Shown here: positions 6,615-13,424 of the stretch, piece after piece | Layout: each line of letters begins with the position of its first letter | Numbering within the stretch: position 1 is the first letter of the stretch | Source: a virus | Strand: one strand, 5' to 3' | IMG/VR virus record: IMGVR_UViG_3300008264_000053 | Span: 1-21,365 of that record | Length of the DNA: 21,365 nucleotides | Notes under the pieces: generated by a model | Databases searched by the model: none | Told to the model about the DNA's origin: nothing | The model's input: only the letters and a program-made list of their open reading frames with translations | Program-made: the position numbers and the translations under genes

Positions 6615-7895
6615 ATGAAAACACACAACTTAAATGACCTCCGAGAGCAAGCACTTAGCCTAATTAATCGTGATATAGGGCGAATGGTATCTAACCCGAC
6701 GCCTGTATATAGAGGAAAGACTAGTGTTCCGATGTCTGCTTTAACTCAGAAGAAACGAACGCTGGAAGAGCAGTTTAATAATTCTCCTGCTCCTTATTCA
6801 CACGAGGCAAACAGTGTTTTTAATAGAACTCCGCAAGGTTTTAATGAGGGGCAGAAAACCTCTTTACTGGATATACTTTCATCCGGTCAAAGACGGGTAG
6901 GCGATACCGGATGGAAGCTGATGGGAAAACAGTTTGGAGATAGAACCGGTAGTAGACAAACCGGTTTTTATAATAAGTTTGACAAGAACTTGAATAAGGG
7001 GCTTGATTTATCCCGTGTTGGTATAGATGCCTTAAGTAATGATGCAAAGGGTTTGGAATCTGAATTTAATTCCGGACTTGGCAATAGTTTAAATGCACTA
7101 GGGTCAGCTGAGAAGGCAAAGAGAGCGGGATTAACAAATATGCTGGGGCAATTCGGCAATCAGCAACATATATATTCGCATTTAGCAAATTCGGCAGATA
7201 AAAACAAGTACTACGAGGAATTAAATGCCCCAAAGCAAAAGATGAAGGCGTTATATAATATAGTAAATAGTGGCGGTAATCCTGATAACATGGGGCCTTA
7301 TGGTGAAGCAGCTGCAGTTAAGGTACTTGAGAAGGGACTAAATCTTTATAATAGCTCCACTCCGAGATATAGTGGCGAGCAGCTTGCTAGCGTGCCTGAA
7401 GATTTAGCGGTATCGCATCGCTTACTTGGAGATTTGAGTCATGATTATAATGATTCCTCAAGGGGAGAAAGAGATAACCTCTATAGCTCGTTAATAGGGC
7501 GAGAGAATGTTGGCTCGCGAGCTATAGTCGATTTACCTACAATTTATGATCCACAAGTAAACAAGCTTGATGCAGATACCAAGCATCTTTTAAAAGCGGA
7601 AAAGGCTAGAATCAGTATGGATCATGAACGAAAAGGTACTTACGGGTCGCAATCACATTTATCACAAACCGAGGATGCTATTAATAGAATTGCTAAAAGC
7701 CGTTTTGGCAATAGAAACAACTTACTCCAGGATGTACTTCGGGGGAGAATGAGCGGTTTAAATAAAAGTGACATGAATGATTTAAACCGGTTAAATAGTT
7801 TAGGTCAGCAAGGATTGTCCGAATATCAGGAATCAGGAATGGCCGCAAGGGGCGGGAAGCGATATTGTAAAATACAATGTAAGCCCAGAAATTAG
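6615..7895 (+). CDS. Virion protein, N-terminal part of a frame-split gene
   Basis: This is a 426-aa hydrophilic protein of unknown family, rich in Asn, Leu, Arg and Ser, with long amphipathic helices and no membrane segment. Its ATG comes one base after the previous stop, with AGAGGA as ribosome site. The final residues look wrong: after SGMAARGG the frame gives only about 12 Cys/Lys/Arg-rich residues before TAG. The +1 frame is open from 7804 and reads on in normal-looking protein into the reading frame that follows. The real product is therefore probably about 735 aa, made by frameshifting or broken by an indel near the G-rich run at 7847-7857. Its position between likely ejection proteins suggests a virion role. 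Confidence 0.65.
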   Translation: MKTHNLNDLREQALSLINRDIGRMVSNPTPVYRGKTSVPMSALTQKKRTLEEQFNNSPAPYSHEANSVFNRTPQGFNEGQKTSLLDILSSGQRRVGDTGWKLMGKQFGDRTGSRQTGFYNKFDKNLNKGLDLSRVGIDALSNDAKGLESEFNSGLGNSLNALGSAEKAKRAGLTNMLGQFGNQQHIYSHLANSADKNKYYEELNAPKQKMKALYNIVNSGGNPDNMGPYGEAAAVKVLEKGLNLYNSSTPRYSGEQLASVPEDLAVSHRLLGDLSHDYNDSSRGERDNLYSSLIGRENVGSRAIVDLPTIYDPQVNKLDADTKHLLKAEKARISMDHERKGTYGSQSHLSQTEDAINRIAKSRFGNRNNLLQDVLRGRMSGLNKSDMNDLNRLNSLGQQGLSEYQESGMAARGGKRYCKIQCKPRN

Positions 7896-7971
7896 CAGTA
7901 TTTTTGCGAATCCCGGTGTCAGTAGTAACCCCTCTGTTTATACGCCGTCTTTAAGGCCAAATATTCATGCT

Positions 7972-8829
7972 TTGGCACAATATGCGCAAACTGTGCCAGT
8001 AAGTCATAGTGAAACGGAGCTTGAGAGCAACCTAAATCAGGATATGGGGGGCATCAAGAATTATGCTGATTTTGAGAACACTAAGATTCAAAAAAAGAAG
8101 GAAGAAGAAAGGCAGCGAGTTTTAAAGAGTATGTCAGAGGCTGAAAGAGTTAAGGAGTTAAATAGATTATATCTTGAAAGATTAGAGCAATATAAAGAAG
8201 CGGCAGCTAAGAGAGATAATTTATACAACAGTTCCAACGTCAATGGCGTTAATGCTTTTTCATGGTCTAAGTCTAATCCGAGCCGTGATTTTAATTCCTT
8301 TCTTAAGCATTCCTTAGGCGTACCGGATAACACACCTGATAATGTTAGAATAATCAGTAATTTAAATAAGAATCTACCTTTGTATTTAGAAGAGGTAAAA
8401 AGAGCTGATTATTATTGGGATCAATATAATAAATACTATCAGGATATGATGCAATTAAAAGGGCAAATGAATTCAGAAGAGGAAAGGCAAAGACTTTTTA
8501 AAATAGCTGAAGAGAACAGGATAAAGCAGGCAGAAATATTCAGAAAACAAATTCAAAGAGAGCAGCATGAAAAAAATGAAGTTGCAAGATTACAGCAGGA
8601 AAAACAAGCATGGTTTAATACTCTTGTAGCTAATATGGATGCTGCCATAAATCAAGGTGCTAGTGATCCGAGAAAAGGATGGCAGTATGAATGGAACAGG
8701 CATTTTTCAGTTCCGCCTAGCGAAATCATAAATAACCCAAAATATAGTGCAATACAAGATATTAAAAGACGTTGGGGAGGATTAGTACAACCTGCATATA
8801 ATTTTACTCCTAGACCATTTGTGGAATAA
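7972..8829 (+). CDS. Virion protein, C-terminal part of the frame-split gene
   Basis: From the TTG at 7972 this is 285 aa, but the frame is open back to 7804. The extra stretch (reading SDIVKYNVSPEISSIFAN and on) looks coding, and there is no ribosome site before 7972. I read it as the continuation of the 6615 gene in the +1 frame. It has a strong charged coiled coil at about residues 38-75 (QKKKEEERQRVLKSMSEAER) and another at 155-210, with few hydrophobic segments: a long rod-like structural protein. It is followed after 28 bases by the next virion gene. If the frame change is a mutation, this part is not expressed; if it is programmed, both a short and a long product would be made. Confidence 0.6.
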   Translation: MAQYAQTVPVSHSETELESNLNQDMGGIKNYADFENTKIQKKKEEERQRVLKSMSEAERVKELNRLYLERLEQYKEAAAKRDNLYNSSNVNGVNAFSWSKSNPSRDFNSFLKHSLGVPDNTPDNVRIISNLNKNLPLYLEEVKRADYYWDQYNKYYQDMMQLKGQMNSEEERQRLFKIAEENRIKQAEIFRKQIQREQHEKNEVARLQQEKQAWFNTLVANMDAAINQGASDPRKGWQYEWNRHFSVPPSEIINNPKYSAIQDIKRRWGGLVQPAYNFTPRPFVE

Positions 8830-8857
8830 TTTTATATTTATTTAAAGATATTTTATT

Positions 8858-9799
8858 ATGGAAGACGAAATATTAAATCGCATGCAAGTTTTGCCGGAAA
8901 GAAGGAATCCTTTTGATGAAGGGATAGCAAAAGCAATTAGCAGCACCCGAAGCAATTTAGGGATGAGTAGGGATCAGGAGCATAGAGCGATAAATAATGC
9001 GTTACTTGCTCTTGGTAATGGTTTAGCTGCCGAGCCGCGGGTGCGTGGTTTTAAAAATAATTTAGGAGTTATAGGGCGGGCGATGAATCCTGCGCTTAGT
9101 GCTTATAATACTAGCGAGGATACAGCTATTGCCGAAAATGAGCGTTTGGCTAATCAAATATTGCAGCAACAAAGAGCGGAGCAAGCTTTAGCCGATAGCA
9201 GAGAAGAAAAAGCCTGGCATCGTAAATTCCAGGAGAGGCAATTGGAGGAGACTAAAAGACATCATAATTTATTGGATAATTTTAGAAGAGATAAAAGAGA
9301 AGAGAAAAGTTTATTAAATAATTTTAAGAAAAGTAAAGAAGAGAAAGAAAAGCAAGAAGCTTTAGAAGAGTTGAAAGGAATGCTGACTCATGCAGAAAAT
9401 ACAGTTACAAACCTCGGTTCTGAAGGAGAGAGGTCGCTACTGGCAAAAAACTTCCGATCAAAATTCAGCAATCAGGAATATAGTCCGGATCAGGCAAAGA
9501 TTTGGGCAATAGGTGAGGTATTACGCGGGAAATTGAATAAAGCTTTTAAATACACAAATCAGGAGGAATTTAAACACATACCGACGATATCGCCTGATAA
9601 TGATATGGCAACGAATATAAACGTTATTAACGATTTAAGAGCTATGCTCGGTATAAGTGCTGATGAAGGGGATAAGAGCACTAACGGCGGCGATAGGGTT
9701 TTAATGCTTGATCCAATAACAGGTACAAAAGATTGGGTTCATAAAGATTGGGTGCAAGATGCCATGGATAATGACGGTTTGAAGGTAGTTAATGAGTAA
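8858..9799 (+). CDS. Coiled-coil virion protein, possible ejection protein
   Basis: This 313-aa protein of unknown family contains a globular N-terminal region (1-90, with ALGNGLAAEPRV and GRAMNPALSAYN) typical of small phage internal virion proteins. A long Lys/Glu/Arg/Gln coiled coil (about 92-175) and a C-terminal domain with repeated DWVHKDWV (about 293-300) follow. No signal peptide is seen and the ribosome site before the ATG is weak. Its last 8 bases overlap the start of the large gene after it, so they are translated together. Position and shape suggest a component that leaves the capsid with DNA, but no family match is claimed. Confidence 0.65.
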   Translation: MEDEILNRMQVLPERRNPFDEGIAKAISSTRSNLGMSRDQEHRAINNALLALGNGLAAEPRVRGFKNNLGVIGRAMNPALSAYNTSEDTAIAENERLANQILQQQRAEQALADSREEKAWHRKFQERQLEETKRHHNLLDNFRRDKREEKSLLNNFKKSKEEKEKQEALEELKGMLTHAENTVTNLGSEGERSLLAKNFRSKFSNQEYSPDQAKIWAIGEVLRGKLNKAFKYTNQEEFKHIPTISPDNDMATNINVINDLRAMLGISADEGDKSTNGGDRVLMLDPITGTKDWVHKDWVQDAMDNDGLKVVNE

Positions 9800-11606
9800 A
9801 TTTGATAAATATAAAGTTCCTAAAAATATAGATAGAGATCAATTACCGAGCCAAAGTAGTGATGTATTTGATAAATACCGGAGTCCTAAAGCTGTAGCAA
9901 AAGAAATCCCACCGTCTTTTCTTGATAGGATCGGTCAATTTGGCAAGGGAGCATTATCAGGTTTTATGAGAAGCGGGTTAGCGGAGGGAGCGGATCAATT
10001 CGGGGCAGGTGTTATGGAGGTAGCACCTGGAGTTGTTGCTCCAATCCTGCCAGAGTCCGCAGAATTCATCGCTAAGTCAGCAAGTAGAGGACTTGAGGCT
10101 TTAGATAGCATGAAACCTCGGGAGAATGATAGTTTAGGAAATATTTTATATAAAGCCGGAGAATTTGGAGGAGCTACGGCGAGCTTCCCTCTTCCAACTA
10201 GTGCCGGAGTAAATGCTGCTGGAATAGCAGCTAGAGGGGGTGGTAAATCTTTATTAACCAAATTTGCCAAGGATATAGGAACAGGCAGTAGCATAGGCGG
10301 AGGATCGGGAGTACTGCAGGAAGCAGGAGTTGATCCTTTGTACGCTGATCTGATATCTAGCGTTGCTACTCCTACCGCTATTATTAAAAGTAAAAGTCTG
10401 TTAAATAACTTTACAAAACCTCGCCAGACGCTTGCAAAAATACCGATGAAAATTATGGGGTTAACGCCTAAGAGTATGAATATTGAAGCAGCACGTGCTG
10501 CAAGAGATTTAGGTATAGATTTACCAGCTGCAGCAGTTACCGACTCTAAATTAACGGCCTTAGCCGATCAGTACGTGGGGAAAGCTCCCATTTTTGGTAA
10601 TAAGTTAAAAAATAAATATGCACTTGCCGAAGAACAGACACAAAAAGTATTAAGTGATATTTTAGATGAAATTGGTCCATCAAGGACACCAGAAGTAGAA
10701 GGTCATATTGCCAGTTTATATAATAAAGTAGCGACTTCATTACCACAGGAGGCAAAAGTATTACCGGTTAATCTTAAAAAGGCCATTGATGATATTAAAA
10801 TCAATACGGCTATTCTTTCCCCTGATGAAAAAAGCCTCCTGCAGTCACTTGAAACTATTAAAAATGAGATTGAACCGGCATCAAAGATAGTCAGTCAGTA
10901 TGGTCCTATAAAGTTACCATTACAAGAATATGATGTTAATAAACTTGTTGGGACTAAAAAGAGCCTGAATTCGATTATAAAATGGGATACAGACGCGGGA
11001 GTTAAAAATCAGCTTAAGAAAATACAAAAAGCGATTTCACGGGATATTGAGGAGTATGGTAAAACTAATCCTGAGTGGTATGATGCTTTTAAGGAAGCCG
11101 ATAAATTATACGGGGATGTAGCTAGAAGAGAAAAATTAGAAAATATACTCGGCCGTAAAGCTACGAATTACGCTACTGAAAGTCTATCTTATAATGCTCT
11201 TGCTAAAGCAATCAACGATCCTAAGAACTCTGAATCTATTAAAAAACAGCTTACTCCTGAGACTTTTAAAAAAATACAGAAATTAGGCACTGTTGCTAAA
11301 GCTATGGCTATAAAGAGTAAAAATATTCCTAATCCATCAGGGACAGCTACTACTGGTGGGATTAGTGCGGCAATTTTTGGATTGTTTTATGATCCTATTA
11401 CCACAGCCAAGCTTCTTGGCGGGGGATATGGTGCGACCAAGTTATTAACTGATAAAAAGTTTTTGGATTTAGCCTTAAAATTAGCAGAAAATCCTAATAA
11501 CCTTGCAACTACTACCGCTTTAAATCATCGTATTAAAGAAATTACCGGATACTCAGCTATAGCTTTAAATAAAAATTTGCAGGAGATGAATAACACAGCA
11601 GAATAA
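9792..11606 (+). CDS. Large internal virion / DNA-ejection candidate with FDKY repeats
   Basis: The 604-aa protein begins with two copies of FDKYxxPK (4-11 and 26-33), a short N-terminal repeat style I associate with phage ejection and tape-measure proteins (compare NPFAKY repeats). Residues 45-190 are Gly/Ala/Ser-rich with long amphipathic segments (ALSGFMRSGLAEG, GGATASFPLP) suited to membrane contact. The middle (215-480) is long helices. A second Gly-rich hydrophobic stretch lies at about 513-545 (GTATTGGISAAIFGLFY). It overlaps the previous gene by 8 bases with GAAGG as ribosome site. In P22-like phages several such proteins exit with the genome; that this is one is inference. Confidence 0.68.
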   Translation: MSKFDKYKVPKNIDRDQLPSQSSDVFDKYRSPKAVAKEIPPSFLDRIGQFGKGALSGFMRSGLAEGADQFGAGVMEVAPGVVAPILPESAEFIAKSASRGLEALDSMKPRENDSLGNILYKAGEFGGATASFPLPTSAGVNAAGIAARGGGKSLLTKFAKDIGTGSSIGGGSGVLQEAGVDPLYADLISSVATPTAIIKSKSLLNNFTKPRQTLAKIPMKIMGLTPKSMNIEAARAARDLGIDLPAAAVTDSKLTALADQYVGKAPIFGNKLKNKYALAEEQTQKVLSDILDEIGPSRTPEVEGHIASLYNKVATSLPQEAKVLPVNLKKAIDDIKINTAILSPDEKSLLQSLETIKNEIEPASKIVSQYGPIKLPLQEYDVNKLVGTKKSLNSIIKWDTDAGVKNQLKKIQKAISRDIEEYGKTNPEWYDAFKEADKLYGDVARREKLENILGRKATNYATESLSYNALAKAINDPKNSESIKKQLTPETFKKIQKLGTVAKAMAIKSKNIPNPSGTATTGGISAAIFGLFYDPITTAKLLGGGYGATKLLTDKKFLDLALKLAENPNNLATTTALNHRIKEITGYSAIALNKNLQEMNNTAE

Positions 11607-11673
11607 CCAAAAATACTTTTAAGTGGATGTTAAATCTGATATTTTGGTAAATATTTAATTATGATTTGTATTT

Positions 11674-11880
11674 ATGAAGACAGGTGTTATTTCTTGGTTT
11701 AGTGATGACAAGGGTTATGGCTTTATTAAACCTGATGATAAAAGTAAGGATGTATTCTTGCACATCAATGAGCTAAAAAAAATCAATTTGAATACTATTG
11801 AGAGCAAAACAAAAGTCAGTTTTGAGAGTAAAGAAGATAAGAGTAATCGTATTTCTGCTACTAATCTTCAGCTTATTTAA
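11674..11880 (+). CDS. Cold-shock-domain protein, phage-borne
   Basis: The 68-aa protein is a single cold-shock domain. It has RNP1 as KGYGFI (13-18) and RNP2 as DVFLHI (26-31), and starts [15 protein letters not shown] as in the CspA family, which binds single-stranded RNA or DNA and melts secondary structure. It sits 67 bases after the large virion gene as the last rightward gene, with no ribosome site visible. A weak inverted repeat (ACCAAAA 11606-11612, TTTTGGT 11642-11648) lies in the gap. A nucleic-acid chaperone carried by the phage could help translation of structured messages or act on single-stranded DNA with the recombinases; this is inference. Confidence 0.88.
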   Translation: MKTGVISWFSDDKGYGFIKPDDKSKDVFLHINELKKINLNTIESKTKVSFESKEDKSNRISATNLQLI

Positions 11881-11886
11881 AGGAGT

Positions 11887-11991
11887 TAATCCACAAAAAA
11901 CCTTGATAACTTTGTGGACTATGTTTGCCAGAGTAAGCTTGTTAAGGCTTTACCGGTAACGCCTAGGAAATAGGCACTAATAATTATTAGT
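11887..11991. repeat. Cluster of four inverted repeats between the convergent late blocks
   Basis: In about 100 bp lie: TCCACAAA (11890-11897) / TTTGTGGA (11911-11918); GGC-T-TTACC|GGTAA-C-GCC (11946-11963, palindromic with one mismatch pair); GCCTA-N5-TAGGC (11961-11975); and a perfect 16-bp palindrome ACTAATAATTATTAGT (11976-11991). The first arms resemble DnaA boxes in opposite orientation (11887-11895, 8 of 9; 11913-11921, 7 of 9). The stretch separates the end of the rightward block from the end of the leftward resolvase gene. None of the hairpins is followed by a clean T-run, so simple termination does not explain them all. Confidence 0.6.
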
Positions 11992-12000
11992 TAAAATAAA

Positions 12001-12477
12001 TTAACCTTCAATTTTCTCTTGGTAATTTAGTACAAAATCAAGTAGGGCAAGGCTATCAGCTTCGTTATCGTCAACCGGAGCAAAACCCTTATTTTTAATT
12101 GCCATTATTACGGACTCCTTAGGAGCATTTCCTTTACCGGTAATATGTTTCTTAATTGTTCCAACAGGTATGCCAGAGTAAGGTATCTGGTGGTGTTCGC
12201 ACCAGCTGGTCAGATGAGCAACAAATCCACCGTATTTATGGGCGGCATCTACTCCTTTATGGGCTCTTACTTCTTCAAAATAAATTGCATCAATAGCTCC
12301 AAGTAGTGCCTTAAAATCGGTAAGCCATCGTTTAAAACGCAGGTACGGCATGCCGCCGCCTTCAAACCTACCGGTTTTAAAGCTAGCTGTTCCAGAAGTT
12401 ATATTACCTGCTGCTTCGCGAGTAGCCCAGCCGGTAGTAGTACCAAGGTCTAGAGCCACAATTATTGATCTGCTCAC
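12001..12477 (-). CDS. RuvC-like Holliday-junction resolvase of phage type
   Basis: The 158-aa protein has the RNase H-like RuvC fold signature: ALDLGTTTGWA at 8-18 (first metal-binding Asp10), YFEEV at 66-70 (Glu68 or Glu69), HITGKGNAPKE at 111-121 (the basic loop) and DDNEADSLALL at 136-146 (Asp137, Asp141). Such enzymes cut four-way junctions from recombination or replication so that branched phage DNA can be packaged. The start is a GTG at 12477. The promoter's -10 ends only 13 bases before it, so the leader is very short. It stands alone on the minus strand, apart from the recombination genes but beside the palindrome cluster at its 3' end. Length is close to cellular RuvC, but the sequence is clearly the phage variant. 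Confidence 0.82.
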   Translation of the reverse strand: MSRSIIVALDLGTTTGWATREAAGNITSGTASFKTGRFEGGGMPYLRFKRWLTDFKALLGAIDAIYFEEVRAHKGVDAAHKYGGFVAHLTSWCEHHQIPYSGIPVGTIKKHITGKGNAPKESVIMAIKNKGFAPVDDNEADSLALLDFVLNYQEKIEG

Positions 12478-12490
12478 TTTTTTCTTTTTT

Positions 12491-12499
12491 ATTATAGCA
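12491..12499 (-). promoter_or_regulatory. Extended -10 promoter of the resolvase gene
   Basis: On the minus strand this reads TGCTATAAT followed by AAAAAAGAAAAAA and then the GTG start. The element GATTTTTTAAG lies 18 bases upstream (12515-12525). Both -10 and flanks match the leftward promoter at 16441-16449. Confidence 0.65.
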
Positions 12500-12538
12500 C
12501 GAAATGGCTGTAGACTTAAAAAATCATGTAAGTTTAGC

Positions 12539-12567
12539 TTGTAAGGAGATTATAACTTTGTTATAGT
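12539..12567 (+). promoter_or_regulatory. Promoter and likely autoregulatory operator of the mazEF pair
   Basis: TTGTAA (12539-12544) and TATAGT (12562-12567) are 17 bases apart, and the -10 also carries a TGn extension. The inverted repeat TATAAC-TTT-GTTATA (12551-12565) overlaps the spacer and -10, a natural place for the antitoxin to bind and repress its own operon. GTATAC (12573-12578) is a second short palindrome. Confidence 0.55.
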
Positions 12568-12597
12568 AATACGTATACCTCATACTTTTATAGTTTT

Positions 12598-12822
12598 ATG
12601 AAATCATCAAAAGTAACTGAAAAATATCAAGCCACTATTCCTCATAATGTAAGAAATTTTTTACATTTAAAGAAAGGTGATAGAGTTATGTTTAAAATAG
12701 AGCAAGATAAGGTTGTACTGAATAAACTACCTTATATGGATCATGAATATTTGGATTCTTTATCAAATGTATTGGTTGAATGGTCATCTTTAGAAGACGA
12801 AGAGGCTTATAATGACTTATAA
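12598..12822 (+). CDS. mazE: MazE/AbrB-type antitoxin
   Basis: This 74-aa protein has an N-terminal AbrB/SpoVT swapped-hairpin DNA-binding domain (SKVTEKYQATIPHNVR at 4-19, LHLKKGDRVMFKI at 22-34, VVLNKL at 39-44). An acidic C-terminal tail (48-74, ending WSSLEDEEAYNDL) is the usual toxin-binding part of MazE-like antitoxins. It overlaps the toxin gene by 11 bases, the standard antitoxin-first order. It would neutralise the toxin and repress its own promoter. The operon points rightward, against the leftward late genes around it, so it is a self-contained cargo unit. No clear ribosome site is present. Confidence 0.87.
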   Translation: MKSSKVTEKYQATIPHNVRNFLHLKKGDRVMFKIEQDKVVLNKLPYMDHEYLDSLSNVLVEWSSLEDEEAYNDL

Positions 12823-13141
12823 TAAGTTTGATATTGTAAAAGTTCCTTTTCCTTTTACCGATAAACAAACAGTTAAAAGAAGACCTGCTTTGATAATATC
12901 CTCAGGTGAATATCAAATGAATTATAATCATTGTATACTTGCTATGATTACAAGTGCAATACAAAGTTCATGGATTGATGACGTAATTATTACGGATATT
13001 TCAACAGCCGGGCTGCCTGTACCTTCAAAAATCAGATTAAAAATTTTTTCTTTGGACATTAGCCTTATATTAGACAAATTAGGTTATTTAGTAGATGAAG
13101 ATAAACAGCTACTCCAGCTAAAGTTAAAAAAATATTTATAG
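12812..13141 (+). CDS. mazF: MazF/PemK-type mRNA endonuclease toxin
   Basis: The 109-aa protein fits the PemK/MazF toxin family: FDIVKVPFPFTD at the N-terminus (6-17), KRRPALIIS with the catalytic-loop Arg (22-30), AMITSAI (44-50) carrying the conserved Thr/Ser, and a long C-terminal helix. These enzymes cut mRNA at short sequences and stop translation. Length is normal (about 110 aa). It starts inside the antitoxin gene. The stop is only 10 bases from the end of the convergent 90-aa phage gene. Addiction of the host to the element, or phage exclusion, are the usual roles; which applies here is not visible. Confidence 0.87.
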   Translation: MTYNKFDIVKVPFPFTDKQTVKRRPALIISSGEYQMNYNHCILAMITSAIQSSWIDDVIITDISTAGLPVPSKIRLKIFSLDISLILDKLGYLVDEDKQLLQLKLKKYL

Positions 13142-13151
13142 TTATTTAATC

Positions 13152-13424
13152 CTAATTATTCTCCTGCGATAGCATAACCAAATAGGCTTTTTTTGCCCAT
13201 TCTTCCCAGCTTTTAAAAGCAAGTTCTCCATCCTTTTTACGAGCATCCTTATAGGGACTTGGTACTCCTCTATTTGCAAAAGGCTCGATTCCGATTAAGG
13301 TTTCTGCCCATGCTGCCCATTTCGTTTCATCATGAAGCACAGGAAGAGGAAAATCCGAATAATCATCACAAACAGTAGCTGCCCAGTATTTAATGCTAAT
13401 ATATTTGGGGTATACGCTAATCAT
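13152..13424 (-). CDS. Small Trp-rich phage protein of the tail/connector cluster
   Basis: The 90-aa protein is of unknown function but carries many Trp residues (WAAT, WAAWAETL, SWEEWAKKAY) and a short Pro-containing middle (GVPSPYKD). I recall similar small Trp-rich proteins next to stabilisation/tail genes in podovirus-like phages, without an assigned role. Its start overlaps the stop of the 567-aa stabilisation gene by 4 bases (ATGA), so it is coupled to it and most likely acts in the same step. It is soluble, with no signal peptide. Confidence 0.68.
   Translation of the reverse strand: MISVYPKYISIKYWAATVCDDYSDFPLPVLHDETKWAAWAETLIGIEPFANRGVPSPYKDARKKDGELAFKSWEEWAKKAYLVMLSQENN

Noticed and set aside
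5841-6626. Several minus-strand frames of 63-104 codons
   Set aside because: All are shadows of the glycine-rich virion gene; they lack start signals and overlap one another.
11902-11958. Short frames after an AGGAG that follows the cold-shock gene
   Set aside because: They are at most about 18 codons long and run through the palindrome cluster.
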